Source: an uncultured Capnocytophaga sp. (GTDB taxonomy: Bacteria; Bacteroidota; Bacteroidia; Flavobacteriales; Flavobacteriaceae). Taken from it: 11,360 bases of DNA. How positions within the stretch are numbered: position 1 is the first letter of the stretch; every line of letters begins with the position of its first letter. Of this stretch, positions 6,959 to 11,360 are shown in pieces. The notes below the pieces were generated by a model. That model saw only the letters and a program-made list of their open reading frames with translations, was not told the DNA's origin and ran no database searches. Position numbers and translations under genes: made by a program. The DNA lies in contig CAJZFM010000044.1 in the NCBI GenBank assembly GCA_915070235.1, positions 1 to 11,360 of the forward strand, written 5' to 3'.

Positions 6959-7603
6959 ATGAAAATAAATAAACTCCTCTCGCTGGTGGCGCTCTCCTTC
7001 TCTGGACTCGCCTTAGCGCAAGAGAAATCCTTGGCCACCCTTGTCAATGAAAAAGATGCCTTCTTGGTAGATGTGCGTTCTGAAAAAGAGTTTGATGCAG
7101 GAAGTGCCGCACATGCAGTGAATATTCCTTTGGAAAATATAGAGAAGGAACTCTCTCAATTCCAAGGAAAAACCAATATCATTGTCTTCTGTAGGAGTGG
7201 TAAGCGCTCTGAAGAGGCTAAAAAACTCCTTGCTAAGCACAACATTCAGGCAGTAAATGGAAAAGGAGTTGCTTTTCTCAAGTCTCTACAAAAAGAGAAC
7301 CTTATGGATATGCTCTCCTATCGTACCGATAAGCATACTGCCTTGGTAATCAAAAGTGGCGAAGGTATCAAGCAAGTAGCCGTTGCTTTGGGCAAAGGTG
7401 CTGTTCTTAGAAAGCATACTACCGATGTTCCTGCTTTTCTTGTAATGGTCAAAGGAGAAGTACGCTTTTTGATCAATGGAGAAGAAGTACTACTAAAGGC
7501 CTTAGACACCTATAATATCCCTGCCAATGTAGAGCATGAACTTATAGGAGTTCAGGACGAGAACCTTTTTGTACTCACCAAATCAAAGTATTTCCAAGAA
7601 TAG
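6959..7603 (+). CDS. Secreted rhodanese-cupin fusion protein
   Basis: A 214-aa protein in three parts. Residues 1-20 are a Sec signal peptide (KINK, hydrophobic core, then ALA before Gln21), so it should act in the periplasm. Residues about 24-112 are a single rhodanese domain: LVDVRSEKEF at 36-45 and the active-site loop CRSGKRS with Cys78, which would carry a persulfide. Residues about 126-205 resemble a cupin-2 barrel (GEVRFLINGEEVLL, then IPANVEHEL). Of the usual cupin metal ligands, His153 and His193 can be placed. The second His of motif 1 is Thr155, and no Glu stands at the usual place, so metal binding may be weak or lost. Sulfur transfer or redox sensing in the periplasm is possible; the substrate is unknown. 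It follows galE by 18 nt and ends just before a strong terminator. Confidence 0.85.
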   Translation: MKINKLLSLVALSFSGLALAQEKSLATLVNEKDAFLVDVRSEKEFDAGSAAHAVNIPLENIEKELSQFQGKTNIIVFCRSGKRSEEAKKLLAKHNIQAVNGKGVAFLKSLQKENLMDMLSYRTDKHTALVIKSGEGIKQVAVALGKGAVLRKHTTDVPAFLVMVKGEVRFLINGEEVLLKALDTYNIPANVEHELIGVQDENLFVLTKSKYFQE

Positions 7604-7615
7604 AACGCTACAAAA

Positions 7616-7645
7616 AAGAGGCTGTCCTTTACGCGACAGCCTCTT
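7616..7645. terminator. Bidirectional Rho-independent terminator
   Basis: AAGAGGCTGTC at 7616-7626 pairs perfectly with GACAGCCTCTT at 7635-7645 around an 8-nt loop. On the minus strand the stem runs into six T residues; on the plus strand it is followed by CTTTAA. It lies between two convergent genes, 12 nt after the rhodanese-cupin stop and 25 nt after the hydrolase stop, and should end both units, better on the minus strand. Confidence 0.9.
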
Positions 7646-7670
7646 CTTTAATGTATCGTTCTTTTACTTT

Positions 7671-8507
7671 TTATTGAATAAACTCTTTTAGTTGTTGTAT
7701 ATACCAATCATAGTCATCATACATAACAAAATGGAGTCCCTTATTTGCATATTTAAGTTCCTTTTTGGGTAACTTTGCGTATTGTTGTTCTATCTTATTT
7801 TTGGAAAAGCTAAAAACAGACTCTAATAAGACTAAAGTAGGCACTTGTATCTGTTGTATCTCCTCCCTAAGATCTGTATTAGATAATTCACAGACCATTT
7901 TTGCGATAGTTTCCCTGTCTGAATCTACACTCCATTGTACTATTTGAGGAATTTTCTCTTTATTTTCAGTATAATAAACCATAGATGACCTTTGTGTTTG
8001 CTCAAATTTTTCCTTTGACATATCCACAAACTCTTTAATTATAGGAGAACAATCCTTATTGGGATCCACTTTAAAATCACTATTGGAGAGAGCTGCAAGC
8101 GCAGGTAACGCATCTACCACCACCATTTTCTGAAGTAGCTTAGGTTCTTTTGCTGCTATTTTCATAGCAAGCATTCCCCCCAAACTGTGTCCAACAATAA
8201 TAGGCTGCTTGATTTTTTCCTTTTTGATATAAGAAATGATAGCTTCTGCCCAATTCTCCAAACTTGGATCTTTCACTGGAGTAACCCCTGCAAATCCTGC
8301 CATAGTAAAGAGGTAGCAGATATGATTAGGACTAAACTCCTTAACGGTATCTTGCCACACTTCTGCTGAGCAGGCAAGCCCTGGAATAAATAAAATAGGA
8401 TTTCCTTTTTCTCCTGTTTTTTGTACTGAAAATGGCGCTGCTTGTCCAAAAGTACACAAAGGGAATATAAATAGAAATAAGAGGGTGGTTATCGTAATTT
8501 TTTTCAT
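7671..8507 (-). CDS. Secreted alpha/beta-hydrolase
   Basis: Alpha/beta-hydrolase-fold protein of 278 aa with an N-terminal signal peptide (MKK, hydrophobic core, cleavage probably near Gly21-Gln22). Cys18 is preceded by Leu rather than Gly/Ala/Ser, so it is probably not a lipoprotein. The oxyanion region FIPGLACSAEVW is at 40-51. The nucleophile elbow GHSLGG is at 106-111, with Ser108, and the catalytic His is probably His259 (GLHFVMYDD). The acid is unclear: the strand VPTLVLLES at 222-230, where an Asp normally follows, shows only Glu229, while Asp132 after the preceding strand is an alternative seen in some relatives. Substrate unknown; an esterase- or peptidase-like role outside the cytoplasm is likely. 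It follows the TPR-like gene by 33 nt with no promoter seen and ends at the bidirectional terminator. Sampled stretches are more AT-rich than galE. Confidence 0.85.
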   Translation of the reverse strand: MKKITITTLLFLFIFPLCTFGQAAPFSVQKTGEKGNPILFIPGLACSAEVWQDTVKEFSPNHICYLFTMAGFAGVTPVKDPSLENWAEAIISYIKKEKIKQPIIVGHSLGGMLAMKIAAKEPKLLQKMVVVDALPALAALSNSDFKVDPNKDCSPIIKEFVDMSKEKFEQTQRSSMVYYTENKEKIPQIVQWSVDSDRETIAKMVCELSNTDLREEIQQIQVPTLVLLESVFSFSKNKIEQQYAKLPKKELKYANKGLHFVMYDDYDWYIQQLKEFIQ

Positions 8508-8540
8508 ATATTGGGGAGTTAGGATAGAATTAGAAAAATA

Positions 8541-9056
8541 TTATATTCTCTTGAGTTGTTCTTGCATCATTCGGATTTGATCCTTGAGCATATTTTGCTT
8601 ATCTAACTTTTTAGCTTGGGTGAGGTACTCTTGGGCTTCTCGCTTACGTCTTTTTTGCATAGCTATACCCGCCAGACTCAACCTTGCCATAGCCTCATCA
8701 TAACTCATATTAAGTCCATATTTGAGCGCTGTCTTGAAGTATTTCTCTGCCTGAGTAAGATTGGTCTGAGAAGAGACAATTCCATATAGATAATTATAAT
8801 AGCCTCTTTGCTTTTTTATCAAAGCTGTTTCTGGATTTTTGATACGATCCAGCCACTTTTTAGTTCCTACCATATCCTGCTTACGCAGCCTTAGGAAAGC
8901 CAAAAGCAAAAATTCATTTCTAAAGAAAAACAATATAGGAAAAGCCGATAGTAGTATAAGAAATATCCCATTACCAATATTCCCTAAGGTAAATTGATAA
9001 ATAGCAAATGCAAAGATAAGCACTGCTATAGCAATCTTTATGTATCTGTGAAACAT
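8541..9056 (-). CDS. Membrane-anchored TPR-like protein
   Basis: A 171-aa protein I cannot name. Two hydrophobic segments, about 7-24 and 28-46, would form a membrane hairpin placing both ends on the same side, probably the cytoplasm. A basic stretch follows (RLRKQD, KK). Residues about 84-155 resemble two tetratricopeptide helix pairs: YYNYLYGIVSSQTNLTQAEK is followed by helices rich in Ala and Leu, with AEKYFKTALKYG and AQEYLTQAKKLD matching the TPR second helix. The C-terminus is charged and helical. A scaffold or protein-binding role is inferred from the fold only. It begins 28 nt after the 3' end of tRNA-Pro on the same strand and has no convincing promoter of its own, so it may be read from the tRNA promoter. 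The hydrolase gene follows after 33 nt. Confidence 0.8.
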   Translation of the reverse strand: MFHRYIKIAIAVLIFAFAIYQFTLGNIGNGIFLILLSAFPILFFFRNEFLLLAFLRLRKQDMVGTKKWLDRIKNPETALIKKQRGYYNYLYGIVSSQTNLTQAEKYFKTALKYGLNMSYDEAMARLSLAGIAMQKRRKREAQEYLTQAKKLDKQNMLKDQIRMMQEQLKRI

Positions 9057-9084
9057 TCGTTATAAAAGTAGATTAAAAAAATAG

Positions 9085-9157
9085 TCGGGATGACTGGACT
9101 CGAACCAGCGACCTCACGCACCCCATACGTGAACGCTACCAACTGCGCTACATCCCG
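9085..9157 (-). tRNA. tRNA-Pro (anticodon GGG)
   Basis: A complete 73-nt cloverleaf on the minus strand. The acceptor stem CGGGATG/CATCCCG has discriminator A73. The D arm is GCGC-AGTTGGTA-GCGT, with one G·U pair. The anticodon stem CACGT/GCGTG has loop ATGGGGT. U33 is followed by anticodon GGG (9122-9124) and G37, as expected for proline tRNAs. The T arm is GCTGG-TTCGAGT-CCAGT. No CCA end is encoded, so it must be added enzymatically. Seven T residues begin four bases after A73 and may weaken read-through into the TPR-like gene. Confidence 0.96.
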
Positions 9158-9179
9158 AACAAACTTTGATTTGCGGGTG

Positions 9180-9211
9180 CAAAGATACACCTTTTTTTCT
9201 AAACAAACAAA
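9180..9211 (-). promoter_or_regulatory. Promoter of tRNA-Pro and downstream genes
   Basis: Read on the minus strand, TTTG (9211-9208) lies 20 nt before TATCTTTG (9187-9180), the Bacteroidota -33 and -7 elements with the same spacing as at mscS. The -7 box is 22 nt from the first tRNA base, leaving a short leader to be trimmed. It may also serve the TPR-like gene and the hydrolase, which lack clear promoters. Confidence 0.72.
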
Positions 9212-9220
9212 CTTTTTTAT

Positions 9221-9307
9221 AATGACTAACGACTACTGATTAGTGACTAATGACAAATGACAAGTAACTAATTATGAAGCACTTGTCATTTGTTACTTGT
9301 CATTAGT
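9221..9307. repeat. Intergenic cluster of short direct and inverted repeats
   Basis: The DNA between the tRNA promoter and the end of glyA is built from variants of TGACTAA, TGACAA and ATTAGT on both strands. TGACTAA occurs at 9223-9229 and 9244-9250. The 20-nt arm at 9246-9265 can pair with 9281-9307 if seven bases of the right arm bulge out, with loop 9266-9280. The right arm covers the last bases of glyA, including its stop codon. It may form a 3' hairpin on the glyA mRNA, but no clear U-tract follows on the minus strand, so a terminator call is not justified. Confidence 0.6.
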
Positions 9308-10577
9308 AATTAAAGAGTGGTCTCTCTTGCATAAATTTGTTTACCTTATGAGCAACCGCTTCTAAGAGTTTTTCATCTTTAGCATTATTGATGACCTCAT
9401 CTATATAGCCTGCTACCACTTCCATATCAGCTTCTTTAAGGCCTCGTGTGGTAACAGCAGCTGTACCTAAGCGGATACCACTGGTTACAAAAGGACTCTT
9501 ATCATCAAAAGGTACCATGTTCTTATTGGCAGTAATATCAGCCTTCACAAGAGCTGTTTCTGCTTCCTTACCACTGATATTCTTGTTTCTAAGATCAATA
9601 AGCATCAGGTGGTTATCAGTACCGCCAGAAACGATGTTGTAGCCTTTTTCTACTAAGAGCTGAGCCAATCTCTTAGCATTCTTCTGTACCTGAATAGCAT
9701 AGTGCAAGAACTCATCGGAGAGGACTTCTGCAAAAGATACAGCTTTGGCTGCGATCACATGTTCCAAAGGCCCTCCTTGGTTTCCTGGGAATACAGAAAG
9801 GTCTATTAGGGAGGACATCATACGGATTTCACCCTTAGGGGTTTTAAGACCAAAAGGATTTTCAAAATCCTTACCCATCATAATCATACCCCCTCTTGGC
9901 CCACGAAGAGTCTTGTGAGTGGTAGTAGTTACAAAGTGACAATGAGGAATAGGGTCATTGAGAAGACCTTTGGCAATGAGCCCTGCTGGGTGAGCTATAT
10001 CGGCCATAAGGAAAGCACCCACACTATCAGCTATTTCTCTAAAGCGCTTGAAGTCAATATTTCTTGAATAAGCAGAATAACCTGCCACTATCATCTTAGG
10101 CTTTTCCTTTTGGGCTATTTCAGCTATTTTGTCATAGTTCAAAAGGCCTGTTTCCTTCTCTACCCCATAGAATAAAGGTTGGTATAGCTTTCCAGAGAAG
10201 TTAACTGAGGCTCCGTGAGTTAAGTGTCCTCCATGAGAGAGGTCAAAACCTAATATTTTATCCCCTGGGGCAAGAGTTGCAGCATATACAGACGCATTAG
10301 CTTGCGAACCACTATGGGGTTGTACATTCACATAGGCTGCTCCAAAGAGGGCTTTGGCTCTGTCTATAGCCAATTGTTCTACCTGATCCACTATTTGGCA
10401 ACCTCCATAATAGCGTTTGCCAGGGTAGCCTTCCGCATACTTATTAGTAAGTACAGAACCTGCGGCTTCCATCACCTCTGGGCTTACAAAGTTCTCTGAG
10501 GCTATCAGTTCTATACCTCTGAGTTGTCTTTCTTTTTCTTGTTGGATAAGATCAAAAATTTGTTGGTCTCTCTTCAT
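9303..10577 (-). CDS. glyA: Serine hydroxymethyltransferase GlyA
   Basis: Pyridoxal-phosphate enzyme that converts serine and tetrahydrofolate to glycine and 5,10-methylene-tetrahydrofolate, the main source of one-carbon units; cytoplasmic. From the ATG at 10577 it is 424 aa, close to E. coli GlyA (417). Landmarks are the N-terminal [11 protein letters not shown] at 22-32, [15 protein letters not shown] at 45-59, the substrate and cofactor region [17 protein letters not shown] at 193-200, and the PLP-binding Lys222 in [14 protein letters not shown] (Lys229 in E. coli). The C-terminal domain includes [15 protein letters not shown] longer in-frame ATG at 10604 falls inside the TATATTTG promoter box, so it is rejected. 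The gene appears to be transcribed alone; tsaC lies upstream on the same strand but is separated by this promoter. Confidence 0.98.
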   Translation of the reverse strand: MKRDQQIFDLIQQEKERQLRGIELIASENFVSPEVMEAAGSVLTNKYAEGYPGKRYYGGCQIVDQVEQLAIDRAKALFGAAYVNVQPHSGSQANASVYAATLAPGDKILGFDLSHGGHLTHGASVNFSGKLYQPLFYGVEKETGLLNYDKIAEIAQKEKPKMIVAGYSAYSRNIDFKRFREIADSVGAFLMADIAHPAGLIAKGLLNDPIPHCHFVTTTTHKTLRGPRGGMIMMGKDFENPFGLKTPKGEIRMMSSLIDLSVFPGNQGGPLEHVIAAKAVSFAEVLSDEFLHYAIQVQKNAKRLAQLLVEKGYNIVSGGTDNHLMLIDLRNKNISGKEAETALVKADITANKNMVPFDDKSPFVTSGIRLGTAAVTTRGLKEADMEVVAGYIDEVINNAKDEKLLEAVAHKVNKFMQERPLFNY

Positions 10578-10601
10578 GGAAAATAAATATTTTAAGTGGT
10601 G

Positions 10602-10609
10602 CAAATATA
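10602..10609 (-). promoter_or_regulatory. -7 box of glyA
   Basis: Read on the minus strand this is TATATTTG, matching TAnnTTTG, 24 nt before the glyA ATG at 10577. No TTTG is found 19-21 nt upstream. The short leader leaves no room for a riboswitch. Confidence 0.6.
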
Positions 10610-10654
10610 GTTATTTTTTTTCAATAATGAGCCTTTTTACTGAAATTTATTTTC

Positions 10655-11215
10655 TTATTGTCTTATATATATGATTTGCCCATCTTGCCATTTTACCAGC
10701 TGTGAAGCTAAGGCATTAGGCTGATTTTCTTGGTGATAGGGCACAACAAAATCCACCGCCTGCTGTACTTCAGGCGCTATTTGAGCAAAAGTAGCTGCAC
10801 TTGGCTCTCCGCTTATATTAGCCGAGGTAGAGACAAGCGGACGCCCAAAGGCTTCTATAAGCTGCTTGCAGAAATCATCTTGTACTATTCTGAAAGCCAG
10901 TGAATTATCTTCAGCCATAGGAAGATGCTTGTCATACACTTTTGTATAAATCACTGAGGTAGGGCGCTGTTGTTGGGCTAAGAAAGTGGCTATCTTCGCA
11001 GGTATCTCTACATACTGTGCCAGCATTTCTTGTGAAGCTACCAAGAGTATAAAGCTCTTAGTCAGTGGTCTTTGCTTGATCTGCTGGATACGCTGAATAG
11101 CTTTTTGGGAAAAAGCATCGCAGCCCAAGCCCCATATGGTATCAGTGGGGTAAAGTATTACCTTTTCCTCTTGCAAGAAAGAAAGGGTTTGGTGTATTAT
11201 TTCTTTGAGTTCCAT
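10655..11215 (-). CDS. tsaC: L-threonylcarbamoyladenylate synthase (TsaC/YwlC type)
   Basis: YrdC-fold enzyme that makes threonylcarbamoyl-AMP from threonine, bicarbonate and ATP, the first step of the t6A37 modification of ANN-decoding tRNAs; cytoplasmic. Diagnostic motifs are LYPTDTIWGLGCDA at 21-34, the KQRP-x-x-K-S signature at 47-54, and STSANISGEPS at 129-139. At 186 aa it is the short form (E. coli TsaC 190), without the extra Sua5 domain. The stop at 10655 is 77 nt before the glyA start. The only -7 box found (11220-11227) sits 4 nt before the ATG, so the mRNA may be nearly leaderless. A later start would cut into the conserved N-terminal strand. Confidence 0.95.
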   Translation of the reverse strand: MELKEIIHQTLSFLQEEKVILYPTDTIWGLGCDAFSQKAIQRIQQIKQRPLTKSFILLVASQEMLAQYVEIPAKIATFLAQQQRPTSVIYTKVYDKHLPMAEDNSLAFRIVQDDFCKQLIEAFGRPLVSTSANISGEPSAATFAQIAPEVQQAVDFVVPYHQENQPNALASQLVKWQDGQIIYIRQ

Positions 11216-11219
11216 ATTA

Positions 11220-11227
11220 CAAAGTTA
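11220..11227 (-). promoter_or_regulatory. -7 box of tsaC
   Basis: Minus-strand TAACTTTG matches TAnnTTTG but ends 4 nt before the tsaC ATG, whereas the other protein-gene boxes here lie 23-27 nt away. A TTG (11251-11249) 21 nt upstream may be the -33 element. If used, transcription would start at or next to the start codon. Confidence 0.5.
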
Positions 11228-11309
11228 CCTTTTTTCCATGACAAAACCCAACCTTCTTTTGAGTTTAGTATTTAATTAAGAAATTAGCGTGTATCTCAGA
11301 AAAAAATAG

Positions 11310-11317
11310 TACTTTTG
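11310..11317 (+). promoter_or_regulatory. -7 box of the gene at 11341
   Basis: TACTTTTG matches TAnnTTTG and lies 23 nt before the ATG at 11341, the usual distance in this window. No clear TTTG -33 box is present. It is divergent from the tsaC promoter, and the space between holds only AT-rich DNA. Confidence 0.55.
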
Positions 11318-11340
11318 CGACGTTTTTAAAAAATATATTT

Positions 11341-11360
11341 ATGAATATAATCAAACCAAT
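11341..11360 (+). CDS. First six codons of an unidentified gene
   Basis: An ATG at 11341 opens a frame (MNIIKP) cut by the window end. The TACTTTTG box 23 nt upstream supports it as a true start. Six residues are too few to name a product. Confidence 0.5.

Noticed and set aside
9085..9307. tRNA attachment site or integrated element
   Set aside because: No integrase, no duplicated tRNA 3' end and no foreign gene beside the tRNA; the repeats are short internal words rather than flanking direct repeats.
10578..10604. Longer glyA start at 10604
   Set aside because: It falls inside the TATATTTG -7 box, so it could not be translated from this promoter.
10578..10654. Riboswitch before glyA
   Set aside because: The predicted leader is about 20 nt, too short for a known riboswitch class, and no structured stem is visible.

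Overview
The window looks like a chromosomal segment of a Bacteroidota bacterium, most likely of the class Flavobacteriia; Capnocytophaga or a close relative is plausible but not proven. Three things point there. The proteins read like flavobacterial versions (FtsQ, FtsA, the short LpxD-type acyltransferase). Genes mostly lack Shine-Dalgarno sequences. Seven transcription units are preceded by the Bacteroidota -7 box TAnnTTTG, and the two clearest also have a TTTG -33 box 20 nt upstream. These boxes were used to choose starts: in four cases a longer in-frame start would lie in or upstream of the promoter or inside the neighbouring gene, and was rejected.

Layout. 1-331: the open 3' end of an unrecognised reading frame carrying two copies of a 33-bp palindromic repeat. 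302-2543 (minus): an lpxD-like acyltransferase followed by a GT4-type glycosyltransferase, probably one unit for cell-envelope glycan/lipid synthesis. 2544-2715: a divergent promoter region. 2716-4955 (plus): ftsQ-ftsA, the divisome pair, but without murC before or ftsZ after. 5059-7603 (plus): an MscS channel, galE and a secreted rhodanese-cupin protein, tightly spaced behind one strong promoter. 7616-7645: a bidirectional terminator between convergent units. 7671-9157 (minus): tRNA-Pro(GGG), a membrane-anchored TPR-like protein and a secreted alpha/beta hydrolase. 9221-9307: an intergenic cluster of short direct and inverted repeats. 9303-10577 (minus): glyA. 10655-11215 (minus): the tRNA t6A enzyme TsaC/YwlC. 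11341-end (plus): the first six codons of an unidentified gene.

Most of the content is housekeeping: division, one-carbon metabolism, tRNA modification, envelope sugars and osmotic protection. I see no mobile element, phage gene, CRISPR array or defence island, and no complete novel multi-gene system. The points most worth a second look are the repeat-bearing partial frame at the left edge, the ftsA locus lacking ftsZ, the terminator/promoter overlap before mscS, the secreted rhodanese-cupin fusion with incomplete metal ligands, the tRNA-led minus-strand unit, and the almost leaderless tsaC.
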